Below, in pieces: positions 52,968 through 62,538 of a stretch of DNA of 64,000 nucleotides. Source of the stretch: Bacteroidales bacterium (lineage in GTDB: Bacteria > Bacteroidota > Bacteroidia > Bacteroidales > UBA3824); NCBI GenBank assembly GCA_017417315.1, contig JAFPZK010000053.1, forward strand, positions 62,001 through 126,000, in the 5' to 3' direction. Within the stretch, counting starts at the first letter, position 1. The number at the start of each line of letters is the position of its first letter. The notes under the pieces were generated by a model. The model was not told where the DNA came from and ran no database searches. It worked only from the letters and a program-made list of their open reading frames with translations. The position numbers and the translations under genes were made by a program.

Positions 52968-54413
52968 ATGGAAAACATCGTTGGAAGAAAACAGCAGAGG
53001 GAAGATCTTAATAATCTATATCGCTCAAAATCAGCGCAGTTCGTGGTGGTTTACGGGCGGAGACGTGTCGGGAAATCGTATCTTGTGAACGAATTTTTTA
53101 GCGGCAGGTTTGCTTTTAACCATTCAGGGCTCTCGCCAATCGACACCGAAGACACCAAAATTCTTGAAAAACAACTCAGGAATTTTACCTCGTCGCTGCG
53201 CAAATACGGTTACGACACTGACGGACGAACCCCGAAAGATTGGCTCGAAGCATTTGATATGCTCATCGAACTACTTGAAAGCAAGATGGTTGGCACTGAC
53301 GATAAGCAAGTGGTTTTTCTTGACGAACTGCCTTGGATGGATACGCCGAGGTCAGGATTCATAACCGCTTTTGAACATTTTTGGAACGGCTGGGGCGCGT
53401 CGCACCGAACCCTTATGCTCATAGTGTGCGGCTCTGCAACATCATGGCTCAACGACAAACTTATCAACAATCACGGCGGACTTTTCAATCGTGTTACCGC
53501 CGAAATCTATCTCGAACCTTTCACGCTGAGCGAGTGCGAGGAATATTACAAAATGTTGAAAATAAGCATGAATCGTTACCAACAGACAGTCGCCTATATG
53601 ATATTCGGCGGTGTGCCGTATTATCTGTCGCTTATGCGCAAAAAATTCAGCCTTGCACAAAACATAGATTTTCTTATTTTCAGCAAACGCGCCCCCTTAC
53701 GTAATGAGTTCGATAGGCTTTTTGAATCGCTTTTTGTCTCTCCCGATGATTACAAAAAAGTTGCTCTGATACTCTCTCAAAAACGTGAAGGCTACACTCG
53801 CAAAGAGATTGCTGAAAAAACGGGAATCCCATACGGCGGCGGTCTCAGTAAAATTCTTAACACGTTAGAAGTTAGCAATTTCGTAACGTCGTATCAAAAC
53901 TACAAGGGCAACGCTAAACAGACATATTACAAACTCACCGACAGTTTTGTGTCGTTTTATCTGCAATTCGGCTACAAGAAAAATCCCGGCGAAAACTTCT
54001 TTGCTGACAATTTTGCTTCGGGACGTTTGTCGGCGTGGCAGGGCTTGGCTTTTGAGCAGGTATGTTTTGCGCACATCAAGCAGATAAAACGCGCTCTCGG
54101 CATTGCTTCCGTCAACACCGTAGAAATGCCTTGGCGCAGCATTAAAGCCGATAACAATGCCCAAATTGCCATGGTGATAGAACGTGCTGACCAAGTGGCG
54201 AACATCTGTGAAATAAAATTCTGTATGTCTGATTTTTGCATTGACAAGGATTACGACCGCAACCTCCGCAACAAACTTCAAACCTTTATCGACCAAACAA
54301 AGTCGCAACTGTCAATCCATCTGACACTTATCACTACATTCGGGCTTAAAACTAACGAGTATTCAGGTACGGTGCAAAGCGTGGTAACGATGGAGGATTT
54401 GTTTGAAAATTAA
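52968..54413 (+). CDS. AAA-type ATPase with DUF234 C-terminal domain
   Basis: 481 residues. The N-terminal STAND-like ATPase has Walker A YGRRRVGKSYL (about 26-36) and the Walker B-like VVFLDELPWMD. A winged-helix segment (YTRKEIAEKTGIPYGGGLSKIL) and the DUF234 nuclease-like domain (CEIKFCMSDF, an ExK pattern) follow. Such genes are numerous in Bacteroidetes and archaea; function unknown, possibly nucleic-acid related or toxin-like. It is the first of three ATPase genes of this kind in 10 kb. Confidence 0.82.
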   Translation: MENIVGRKQQREDLNNLYRSKSAQFVVVYGRRRVGKSYLVNEFFSGRFAFNHSGLSPIDTEDTKILEKQLRNFTSSLRKYGYDTDGRTPKDWLEAFDMLIELLESKMVGTDDKQVVFLDELPWMDTPRSGFITAFEHFWNGWGASHRTLMLIVCGSATSWLNDKLINNHGGLFNRVTAEIYLEPFTLSECEEYYKMLKISMNRYQQTVAYMIFGGVPYYLSLMRKKFSLAQNIDFLIFSKRAPLRNEFDRLFESLFVSPDDYKKVALILSQKREGYTRKEIAEKTGIPYGGGLSKILNTLEVSNFVTSYQNYKGNAKQTYYKLTDSFVSFYLQFGYKKNPGENFFADNFASGRLSAWQGLAFEQVCFAHIKQIKRALGIASVNTVEMPWRSIKADNNAQIAMVIERADQVANICEIKFCMSDFCIDKDYDRNLRNKLQTFIDQTKSQLSIHLTLITTFGLKTNEYSGTVQSVVTMEDLFEN

Positions 54414-54525
54414 TTGCGAATAAAAAAAATGGCAGTCTAAAAAGATAGGTTGAAATGTGGCAAAAAAAGTTTTCTTTATTTCAAAAAAAAATGCAACTTT
54501 GCGTTGTCAATATAAATGCAGCATT

Positions 54526-56280
54526 ATGAATACATCAGCACCTATAAGACTTTTGCCGTATGGCAATTCCGACTTTGAAACTATCCGCAAAGAAAACAAA
54601 TACTATGTGGACAAGACAATGTTTATCCCTGAATTGGAAAAATACGATTACCAAATGTTTCTGCGTCCGAGAAGGTTTGGTAAAAGTCTTATGCTCAATA
54701 TGTTGGCGGCATATTATGATGTCGCCTACAAAGACAGATTCGAGGCTCTGTTCGGCGACCTTGCTATCGGCAAGAATCCGACCAAGTACCGCAACAAGTA
54801 TCTGATTTTGAAGTTCAATTTTTCGGCTGTTGACCCCGACGAAAACAATGTACAGCAATCTTTTAACGATATTGTGCTTGATACTCTCATTAAGTTTGCT
54901 GACAAATATAAAAATTTGTTACCCGAAGGAACGATACAGAAGATTTCGGCACAAAAACAATCCAATACAGCCTTTACGATGCTTTTAAGTGCCGTTCATC
55001 TCGTCGGTCAGCACGTTTATGCAATAATCGACGAGTACGACAATTTTGCCAATACGATGCTCGCTGACAATGAGAACACATACAACACCCTGACCCACGG
55101 CGACGGCTTTTTCCGCTTGTTTTTCAACAACTTGAAGGCCGCCACCACCGACAACAACGCCGCCGTTTCGCGCATTATGGTTTCGGGTGTTACTCCACTA
55201 ACTCTCAGCGACGTAACGAGCGGTTATAATATCGGAGAAAACATTTCGACGAATGGTCGGTTTAACTCACTTGCGGGTTTCACAGAAACGGAGTTTCGCC
55301 AAATGCTTGAATATTACCGCGATGCGACTGGTATTTTCAAACACAGCGTTGACGAATTGATTGAAATAACCAAGCCTTGGTACGACAACAATTGTTTTTC
55401 TGTGGATTCTGTTGATGACGAGTGCTTGTACAATTCGGACATGGCGTTGTGCTTTATTAAAGAATACATCAAAAAAGGCGGTGAACTTCCAGTTAAGATG
55501 GTGGACAACAACATAATCACCGACTACAACAAAATGACGAAACTCATCCGCATCGAAAAACAATTCGGGCAGAAGACGTCGCTCATTCAGCGCATTACCA
55601 CAGAAGGCAGTATTTACGCCGACATCAAGGATGTATTTGCATTGAAAGACCTCCCAAAATATAACGCGCTTGTAAGCCTGATGTTCTATATGGGATTACT
55701 GTCGGTCGGTGATAGCGACTTGGGCGAAGCATTGTTAATAATTCCAAACACGACCGTTCGACAACAGTATTTGGATTATATGAGAAATTCATACGACAAT
55801 ATTTTGTCGTGGAAAGCAGACGAAAACATTATAACCGAACTTGGACGCGGACTTGCAAGGCGTGGCGAACACGAGCCTTTTATGCGTTACATCGCAAGTT
55901 GCATGAAGGAGACTTCCGACAACCGCGATTTTATAAAGACCGGTGAGGCGTTTGTAAAAGGCTTTGTTTTGGGACAGTTGGGAACTAATCTCAACTATTA
56001 CCTTGCCCACAGCGAATATACGCACGGACATTGTTACAGCGACATCTACCTTGAACCACGTCTCGAAACGCCTCACGCCTACGTATTTGAACTCAAATAT
56101 TGTCCGAAAACTTCGTCTGAAACCGAAATCGACAATCTTTTGAACGAGGCGCGTACTCAGTTGCCCAAATACATTGCAGACAAAAACATCACCGCCCAAG
56201 CCCGCGACCGTAATTGGACTCTCCACGGAATAATTATGGTGTTTAACGGTTGGGAATTGGTTAGGTACGAGGAGATTTGA
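54526..56280 (+). CDS. AAA-ATPase-like protein with C-terminal PD-(D/E)XK (DUF1703) domain
   Basis: 584 residues from ATG 54526, placed after CAACTTTG (54494-54501). The N-terminal AAA-ATPase-like domain has RLLPYGNSDFETIRKENKYYVDKT, the Walker A-like LRPRRFGKSLMLNML and the IIDEYDNF box. The C-terminal part has YVFELKYCP (ExK) as in the restriction-fold domain of this family. It is a paralogue class shared with 60822-62405. Role unproven; the family is often expanded in host-associated Bacteroidetes. The upstream segment has a half TGTGGCAA site like the previous gene. Confidence 0.85.
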   Translation: MNTSAPIRLLPYGNSDFETIRKENKYYVDKTMFIPELEKYDYQMFLRPRRFGKSLMLNMLAAYYDVAYKDRFEALFGDLAIGKNPTKYRNKYLILKFNFSAVDPDENNVQQSFNDIVLDTLIKFADKYKNLLPEGTIQKISAQKQSNTAFTMLLSAVHLVGQHVYAIIDEYDNFANTMLADNENTYNTLTHGDGFFRLFFNNLKAATTDNNAAVSRIMVSGVTPLTLSDVTSGYNIGENISTNGRFNSLAGFTETEFRQMLEYYRDATGIFKHSVDELIEITKPWYDNNCFSVDSVDDECLYNSDMALCFIKEYIKKGGELPVKMVDNNIITDYNKMTKLIRIEKQFGQKTSLIQRITTEGSIYADIKDVFALKDLPKYNALVSLMFYMGLLSVGDSDLGEALLIIPNTTVRQQYLDYMRNSYDNILSWKADENIITELGRGLARRGEHEPFMRYIASCMKETSDNRDFIKTGEAFVKGFVLGQLGTNLNYYLAHSEYTHGHCYSDIYLEPRLETPHAYVFELKYCPKTSSETEIDNLLNEARTQLPKYIADKNITAQARDRNWTLHGIIMVFNGWELVRYEEI

Positions 56281-56316
56281 CGAATTTATTTGCGAACTCT
56301 GTAATATTAATGAACA

Positions 56317-56347
56317 AAGGCAGAGGATTTTTACTTTCCTCTGCCTT
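56317..56347. terminator. Bidirectional hairpin terminator
   Basis: AAGGCAGAGGA pairs over 11 bp with TCCTCTGCCTT between converging genes. Confidence 0.75.
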
Positions 56348-56361
56348 CATCGTTTACTTGA

Positions 56362-56496
56362 TTAATTGCCCCATTGATTGTCTGCTTGGGGTACGCTGCC
56401 TGCTAAAAGTTGCGGTGTTTCGTTAAGTTCGATGACCACAATTTCGGGCTTTACATACGGACGTTTTTCCGTTGTTTTATTCTCTGTGTTTTGCAT
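56362..56496 (-). CDS. 44-residue conserved-type peptide (PQLLAGS)
   Basis: It encodes MQNTENKTTEKRPYVKP, then EIVVIELNETPQLLAGS and a short polar end QADNQWGN. It starts 12 bp after the large surface protein on the same strand. Short proteins of this type (KPEIxVIEL...LLAGS) are common in Bacteroidales next to surface-protein genes; their role is unknown. There is no signal peptide. Confidence 0.65.
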   Translation of the reverse strand: MQNTENKTTEKRPYVKPEIVVIELNETPQLLAGSVPQADNQWGN

Positions 56497-56507
56497 TTTT
56501 ATGATTA

Positions 56508-59192
56508 TTAATAATTAATTTTAAATGTTTGTTTTCCTACTTTTACGATGACGATTCCGGCGGTGCGGCTGCCAAGTGTTACTTCTTCACGTGTGGAATT
56601 GGTAACGCCTTTTTTGAGCGTGCGACCGCTTAAATCTACTAATGTGTAATCCGTGCCGGACTGCGATTCTATGAAAATCGTCTTGTCAAACGACCAAACT
56701 TTCACGCCGCTGTTCGGTATGATTTCCGAAACAGGGGTTTCGATGTCGCCGTCGTTGTCTGACGGATTGTCGTTAGGCTCAACAACAGATGCAACCTCGT
56801 CTATCAAGCGGACTTCTATGCTTGACGGCAGTTGCTTGTCGGCTTTTGAGAGTGCTGCATCGCTGCCTGAATATGACAGATAGCAACGCAGCGGATTGAG
56901 ACCGCAGTTGTTGCCGACACGGACAAAATCACCTGCGCTAATTGCATCGCCGGCGGTTGAAGTTCCTGATGTGCTTGCAAAGAAATAATCTCTCCTTACA
57001 CTTGTTTTCCATTTTTTTACTTTGAAAACGCCTTTGAATGTCCAATCGCCTTTAACGTCAGAATATTCTTCCGCTGTGGTGGCTTCAAGTTTTACGCCGC
57101 CGGTGATTGTGAGTTTGTCTGATGACGGCACAAAGAGGTAAGGCTTGTGTGCTTCAATTTTGCCGGTAACTTTTGTCATACTTGCCACCCATTTGCCGTC
57201 TTTGTAGTCAACGCTTGTAAACTCGTAAAACGTTCCGCCGCTGTATTTTCCGCTTTCAACGCCAAACGGCAATATTATCGTTGACGTTACACCTATTTGA
57301 AACGTACGGTCGATAGTAATGCTGTTTACTTCGATGTCGTTAGCGAGGGTTACGGGAGTTTCGTCTTTGGTGTACGCACCGTTGATTTCCGCAGTTTTGC
57401 CTTTAATGGTTAATGCACCGATTGTGGTAACTTTCAAATTGATAACACGATGGTCGCCGGCCTCGTCGATGGCGAAGTAGTCGCTCTTGTTGTCAGTCAC
57501 ATCGGTCTCGCCGTGCATATAGACCACGTTGGCGAAGTCCTTGATACTCGATGCGTCAACAAGGTTGATGTCGTCGTAGATGGTCACGGTGCCGATGGCG
57601 TTGGTACAGCCGGAATAAGTGTAGCCCGTGCCGATACCGTCAGCTTCCGAACCGCCCGTTGCCTTTACTGTGCCGCCCTTGATGGTAACGTTGCCGATGC
57701 GCGCAGTCTTTGCGCTACCGTTACCATAGATAACGCCCGTGCCGATGCCCGAACCCCATTTGCCACCGGTCGCCGTGATAGTTCCGCTCTCAATGACAAT
57801 ATCCCCGCCTATAACATCGTTGTCAGGATTCCACGCTCTGCTCAGACCGATACCCGCAGATTGGTCGCCGCCGTTTACCGTCAGCGAACCTTCGCCACGA
57901 ATAGTGAGCGTTGTACCGCTGCTGCCAATCTGTATTCCGGCTTTATCAGTTGCAGTTGCTCCGCTCACGCTGTTCGTGCCGACTAGGGTGATTGTCGCAG
58001 AACCTTCGCAGACGATGCTACCGGTGATGGTAGCGTTGTTAAGAGTGATGCTTGCTCCATCTACAATGGTAACGGTATGTCTTATTGAGCCGGTCAGTAT
58101 ATCGCCGTCAACATTGCTTTGTGCGATTTCTGCCGTTACGGTTACATCTACCGCAGGCATCGTAAACTTATACCAGTCGCCGCCATCAGGAGTCAGTTCA
58201 ACTGCACCATCATTTACTTTCAAGGTCAAGGCATCAATCCTGTTGTCGCTGACGAAAAGCAATACGGTTTTACCAGCAAGTGCCGGACTTGAATAACATT
58301 TGACAAGACCGCTGATGCTATTGTCGATCGTGATGGTGCGGTAAATTTGGGTATCTTTTTCCGTTATCTCCGTTGTGCAGACTTCATCACTAAAATACTT
58401 GCCGCACATAGAGCACTGCCAATACTCGATGTTCACGTCCGTAGCCTCGTGGTGTACGCCTGTGTGGGCAATAATCGGGGCTATGACATCAGACTCCGTA
58501 AGTTCCGTCGCACCCGTCTCGTCGGTGAAATACTTGCCATCGCTGTTTCGGCGGTAGCAATCCCGTTTGATGCCCGTCGACGTGCAGGTGGCGGCTTTAA
58601 CGGTGAGATGAGTGTAAGCCGGCAGTGAACCGTAGAACTGCAATTCGTTAAGTTTGCTCCAATATGTTGTGCCAACATCGTATATTTCAAAGCGAAAGTA
58701 CTGATACAGATTATTTCCATCGTTGCTACACGTGAGTTCAAAACTTGCACTATTGCCAAGAGCGGTATTGGACGAATGAATAACCGTCCAGTTGTCATTC
58801 TCGGTCAGTTTTGCTTTAAGTGCCCATGATGTAGGTGTACAGTTATTGTTAACTGTATTATTGGTCAATATGTAGCCTTTCGGGATGAATGCCACATCAG
58901 CGTGGAACTCCACAAATGCGGGATCTGATTCTCCGCCAGCAAAATGTCCCGTCTGACCTATGTTTTTTTGCGCACCCCAAGTTGTTGATGTGTTGCCATC
59001 CACAAGATTAGTGTAGGAATTGTATTCACTGCCGTTTCCGGCCGTAGCGGTAAAGCCCGTAAACAGCGTGTAGTCCGTGCCGCTGACGGTGATGGTGGAT
59101 TGAGTTTGGGCTGATACCGTGGATATTGCAGTGAAGAAAACTAAAGCCGCCGTAATGGCGACTTTAGTGATATTGTTTTTTTTAATTTTCAT
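56508..59192 (-). CDS. Large secreted surface protein with F5/8-type domain, beta-helix repeats and T9SS-like sorting end
   Basis: 894 residues. The signal peptide ends near VSAQ (residue 29). Residues about 35-190 look like a discoidin (F5/8 type C) domain (NLVDGNTSTTW, YFRFEIYDVG...LNELQFYG). Two short Cys-containing modules (GLYxC-like, CxxCGKYF) follow, then about 370-600 with repeated GTITATGG/GIGTG turns of a right-handed beta helix. The final 70 residues (VKVWSFDKTIFIES...YTLVDLSGRTLKKG...VKVGKQTFKINY) resemble a type IX secretion sorting domain. It is probably a cell-surface adhesin. It follows the pore-forming-like gene by 12 bp. Confidence 0.75.
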   Translation of the reverse strand: MKIKKNNITKVAITAALVFFTAISTVSAQTQSTITVSGTDYTLFTGFTATAGNGSEYNSYTNLVDGNTSTTWGAQKNIGQTGHFAGGESDPAFVEFHADVAFIPKGYILTNNTVNNNCTPTSWALKAKLTENDNWTVIHSSNTALGNSASFELTCSNDGNNLYQYFRFEIYDVGTTYWSKLNELQFYGSLPAYTHLTVKAATCTSTGIKRDCYRRNSDGKYFTDETGATELTESDVIAPIIAHTGVHHEATDVNIEYWQCSMCGKYFSDEVCTTEITEKDTQIYRTITIDNSISGLVKCYSSPALAGKTVLLFVSDNRIDALTLKVNDGAVELTPDGGDWYKFTMPAVDVTVTAEIAQSNVDGDILTGSIRHTVTIVDGASITLNNATITGSIVCEGSATITLVGTNSVSGATATDKAGIQIGSSGTTLTIRGEGSLTVNGGDQSAGIGLSRAWNPDNDVIGGDIVIESGTITATGGKWGSGIGTGVIYGNGSAKTARIGNVTIKGGTVKATGGSEADGIGTGYTYSGCTNAIGTVTIYDDINLVDASSIKDFANVVYMHGETDVTDNKSDYFAIDEAGDHRVINLKVTTIGALTIKGKTAEINGAYTKDETPVTLANDIEVNSITIDRTFQIGVTSTIILPFGVESGKYSGGTFYEFTSVDYKDGKWVASMTKVTGKIEAHKPYLFVPSSDKLTITGGVKLEATTAEEYSDVKGDWTFKGVFKVKKWKTSVRRDYFFASTSGTSTAGDAISAGDFVRVGNNCGLNPLRCYLSYSGSDAALSKADKQLPSSIEVRLIDEVASVVEPNDNPSDNDGDIETPVSEIIPNSGVKVWSFDKTIFIESQSGTDYTLVDLSGRTLKKGVTNSTREEVTLGSRTAGIVIVKVGKQTFKINY

Positions 59193-59204
59193 AAACGTTT
59201 GTTT

Positions 59205-60425
59205 TTATGCGACACGAAGATATGTCAGTATATCAATTGTTCCTGAATTTTCAAAAATTGATTTTGCTTCCTGCTCTGACATAGAAATATTCAGTTTTGC
59301 AGTTGAGACTTTTGTCTCTTCCACATTCAATACCTCAAGTTTTTTGTGCAGCGTATTCGCTGAGGATACAATTGTCTGAAGCTCGTTACTTATAAAATCC
59401 AAATCAACATCTTCAATTTTATAAGCTTCTTTAACTGCTTTTTGAACTTCACTTGCCATAACGGAGAGTTCGTTTGAGACAAATCTCCATTCTTCAGACA
59501 TTCTTGTTACAGCATTCTTTAACTCACCTAGATATTTCAAGTTGGTTACATAGTCTTGGTGATATCCCTTGAGAATTTCAAGGTTTGATGCCACTGTACT
59601 CAACCTCCCTGACTTTTCGTTAATCAGTTTTTGAGTGTCTGATGCTTGTTTCCCAAATATACCAACTGTGGTTGCGCCCGCTGCAAGCACTCCTACTACC
59701 AAAATTGCGGAAGGTATAATTACTGGGGCACCCGCTCCGCCTGTTGCCATCAATGCGATAGCGGCAATTCCGAGTGTAACAAACACACCTACGCCAATGC
59801 CTGTACCTACGGCGGCAGTAATCTTTGTTTTCATTTGCTCCTTGAGCTTGTTAATCTCCTTTGTTAGCTCATTTTCCTCGTTAGCGTACTCGGAGCATGA
59901 TTGTTCGATATTATAAATCAATTCTCTCATGTTTACTTCTATGGAAGCGAGATCGCAACCGTCACCACCTTCCTGATAGAACTTATCCAATTGTATTACA
60001 ATGTCATTGCATACGCTAGAAAAACTATTACAAAAAGCACTTGCCTTACTGAGACCTTTGTAGAGAGACACTTCATCATTGAATGTGTCAGAATCATTAT
60101 CTTCTTCTACAAGACGCAGAGAAGCAGCCAATGCTTCATTGATGAATGGCATAATGATGTCCAAATCGTTAATCATTTGTTGGGGGACAACTTTCAAACT
60201 ATTACCTAGCGTTGTAGCATAGTTAGACACAACTATTTTGATTTTATCGAAACAGTCGCCTACCGTCTTTTGATAGTCTGTTGGAAAGCTCGAAATGCTG
60301 ATTGTTGTTTCCTTTATTAGCACGAAGAACGCATTGAGAATTTCATATGCCTGCACGTAGGACAACTGCTGTTCAGCCATACGCATAAAGTGTTTAGAAA
60401 CGCATCCTTTGTTAATTTTTAACAT
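59205..60425 (-). CDS. Putative alpha-helical pore-forming protein (Hbl/Nhe/ClyA/XaxA-like)
   Basis: 406 residues and no signal peptide. It is almost entirely helical: long amphipathic helices (about 15-200), a central hydrophobic hairpin (about 203-227 and 233-257, Gly/Ala/Val-rich), then another long coiled-coil stretch (about 258-375). That order matches alpha pore-forming toxins of the ClyA/Hbl/Nhe and xenorhabdolysin type, which insert the hydrophobic hairpin into membranes. Assignment is by architecture only. It is the first gene of a three-gene operon with the surface protein and the 44-residue peptide. It could instead be a structural membrane-remodelling protein. Confidence 0.5.
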   Translation of the reverse strand: MLKINKGCVSKHFMRMAEQQLSYVQAYEILNAFFVLIKETTISISSFPTDYQKTVGDCFDKIKIVVSNYATTLGNSLKVVPQQMINDLDIIMPFINEALAASLRLVEEDNDSDTFNDEVSLYKGLSKASAFCNSFSSVCNDIVIQLDKFYQEGGDGCDLASIEVNMRELIYNIEQSCSEYANEENELTKEINKLKEQMKTKITAAVGTGIGVGVFVTLGIAAIALMATGGAGAPVIIPSAILVVGVLAAGATTVGIFGKQASDTQKLINEKSGRLSTVASNLEILKGYHQDYVTNLKYLGELKNAVTRMSEEWRFVSNELSVMASEVQKAVKEAYKIEDVDLDFISNELQTIVSSANTLHKKLEVLNVEETKVSTAKLNISMSEQEAKSIFENSGTIDILTYLRVA

Positions 60426-60821
60426 AATTATATTGACTTAAATTAAATTAGTATTCTTGATTGTATATTTATTTGGTAGCGACATATAGGTACACGCTAT
60501 CACTCCATGAAAAAAAAATTACATTTCACGGTGGAAAAAAATGATAGATAATCTTGCTTAATTGTCGAAAAATTATATACTTACGCGCGAGAGAATTGGT
60601 CGCGCTGGTGTGTGTGTGTGTGTGCAGACACCCTGCGCAAGTCAAAGGCGGCTTGAGCGGCTATGTAGCGGTATGTGGATGTCGCAATCATACACAAAAA
60701 ATTCGTTTAACACGGGGCAAAGATAAGGATTTTTTTTCGGAAAAGGGCAAAAAAGTTTGGGAAAAATTTCAATTAAAATATATTTTGCTAACTTTGCCCT
60801 GAAATTAAACAGCGAATTATT
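60426..60821. other. Intergenic region with (GT)8 tract and divergent promoter space
   Basis: 396 bp without a gene. It holds a GT repeat at 60608-60624, a short GC-rich patch (about 60625-60690) unlike the A/T-rich surroundings, and a -7 box TAACTTTG at 60789-60796, 25 bp before the next ATG. I see no fold or ORF of note. Confidence 0.6.
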
Positions 60822-62405
60822 ATGAACATCTACCTCAATCCCGACAACAAAGGTTTCAAAGAAACTTTGAAAAAAAAGATATACGTCGATAAAACAATGA
60901 TGCTAAGCGTATTGAATGATTTTATCGACGAAAGTAACAAATATATCTGCGTATCACGTCCGCGACGGTTTGGCAAGACAATCGCTGCAAATATGATGTG
61001 TGCATACTATTCCAAAGGCTGCGATTCGAGGGAGATGTTCAGCAGTCTGAAAATTTCAAAGGCGGACAATTACGAAAAGTACCTCAACAAACTCAATTTC
61101 ATAAAGATAGACGTTGCCGGCGAGTATCAGACCGCACCCGAAAAAGATAAAATGCTTCAAGATTTACAGTTGAAAATTCGCCGTGAATTTCAAGAACAGT
61201 TCCCAAAAATTCGATTTCGTAAAAATGAAACATTGGCTAACTGCATACTGCAAGTCTATACCAAGACTGGCGAGACATTCGTTATCATCCTCGATGAGTA
61301 TGATTCTCTTGTCAGGATGAACATTCCCAAAAAACTTTTTGACGAATACTTGATGTTTCTCAACGGACTTTTCAAAAACGACACTCTGCGCCTCGCCATT
61401 TCGCTTGCTTACATCACGGGAATCCTGCCCGTAGTGAGGGACAAGGTGCAGAGCAAACTCAACAATTTCAAGGAATACACAATTCTTGAAGCAAGGGAAC
61501 TCGCTGAATTTATTGGCTTTACCGACGAAGAAGTTTCCGAACTCTGCGACGAATACCAACTCAACCACACCGAGTGCAAAAATTGGTATCAGGGTTATCA
61601 TCAGTACAATTTTGAAATTTACAATCCAGAATCTGTTGTTCAGTGTATAGAAGACCGACGTTTTGCGGGGCATTGGAACAGGACTTCGTCGTATTCGGTG
61701 ATTGTTGACCGTCTGAAAAAGAATTTCGAGGGTATGAAAGACGATGTTATAAAGATGGTTTCGGGCGAAAATGTCAAGGTGAATGTTACACGTTATATGA
61801 ACACGATGACCGATTTCAACAACAAGGACGACGCTTTTACGTACTTGATTCACCTCGGATATTTGGCATACGATTTTGTAACGGGTACTTGTCGGATTCC
61901 AAACAAGGAAGTTCGTATGGAATGGTTCAACGCTTTGGAAGACGACAAGAATTACAAAGTAACCGACCAAATCATCAAGGCTTCGGAAGAACTTTTGGTT
62001 CAGACGTTTGCGCTCAACGGCAAGGCTGTCGCCGAGGCTCTCGACCGTTCGCACATCAATGTTACTTCCAACCGAAATTACAATAACGAAAACGCGCTCG
62101 CATCAGCAATTTATCTTGCGTTTATCGATGCACTGAATTATTACACTTGCACCAAAGAAGCGACCGCAGGAAAAGGTTTCGCCGATTTGATTTACACGCC
62201 GCTGCATCCAGACAGCAAATATCCGCCGATGATTATCGAATTGAAACAGAACTCAACGCCGTCCAACGCCCTGAAACAAATTGAAAGCAAGGAATATTTC
62301 CACGCTTTCGACCTTTACAAGGGCAAGGTGATTTTTGTGGGCATCAACTACGACAAGGACAAAAAGACACACGAATGCGAGGTGAAGGAATGGGTGAAGG
62401 ATTAA
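60822..62405 (+). CDS. AAA-ATPase-like protein with C-terminal PD-(D/E)XK domain (paralogue)
   Basis: 527 residues. Same architecture as 54526-56280: KKKIYVDKTMML, Walker A-like SRPRRFGKTIAANMM, Walker B-like FVIILDEYDSL and, at the end, GFADLIYTP...PMIIELKQNSTP (D...ExK of the nuclease fold). The two copies are clearly diverged paralogues and not a recent duplication. It has its own -7 box at 60789-60796. Function unknown. Confidence 0.85.
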   Translation: MNIYLNPDNKGFKETLKKKIYVDKTMMLSVLNDFIDESNKYICVSRPRRFGKTIAANMMCAYYSKGCDSREMFSSLKISKADNYEKYLNKLNFIKIDVAGEYQTAPEKDKMLQDLQLKIRREFQEQFPKIRFRKNETLANCILQVYTKTGETFVIILDEYDSLVRMNIPKKLFDEYLMFLNGLFKNDTLRLAISLAYITGILPVVRDKVQSKLNNFKEYTILEARELAEFIGFTDEEVSELCDEYQLNHTECKNWYQGYHQYNFEIYNPESVVQCIEDRRFAGHWNRTSSYSVIVDRLKKNFEGMKDDVIKMVSGENVKVNVTRYMNTMTDFNNKDDAFTYLIHLGYLAYDFVTGTCRIPNKEVRMEWFNALEDDKNYKVTDQIIKASEELLVQTFALNGKAVAEALDRSHINVTSNRNYNNENALASAIYLAFIDALNYYTCTKEATAGKGFADLIYTPLHPDSKYPPMIIELKQNSTPSNALKQIESKEYFHAFDLYKGKVIFVGINYDKDKKTHECEVKEWVKD

Positions 62406-62538
62406 AATTGGCAAAAAAATATCCCATTCCCTCCCTACCTAAACCATATTATTTTCACTGCAAAAAATACCGTTTTTTGGGTATTGACCGTAGTTTTTTA
62501 TTGCTGTAATTTCGCGCAAAAATTTACAGTATAAAAAA

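Noticed and set aside
60608..60624. (GT)8 tract as a phase-variation switch
   Set aside because: It lies about 200 bp from either start codon and outside the predicted promoters; no evidence that slippage would matter.
61164..62054. 296-residue minus-strand ORF opposite the ATPase gene
   Set aside because: No domain, no promoter, and it mirrors the codon pattern of the plus-strand gene.
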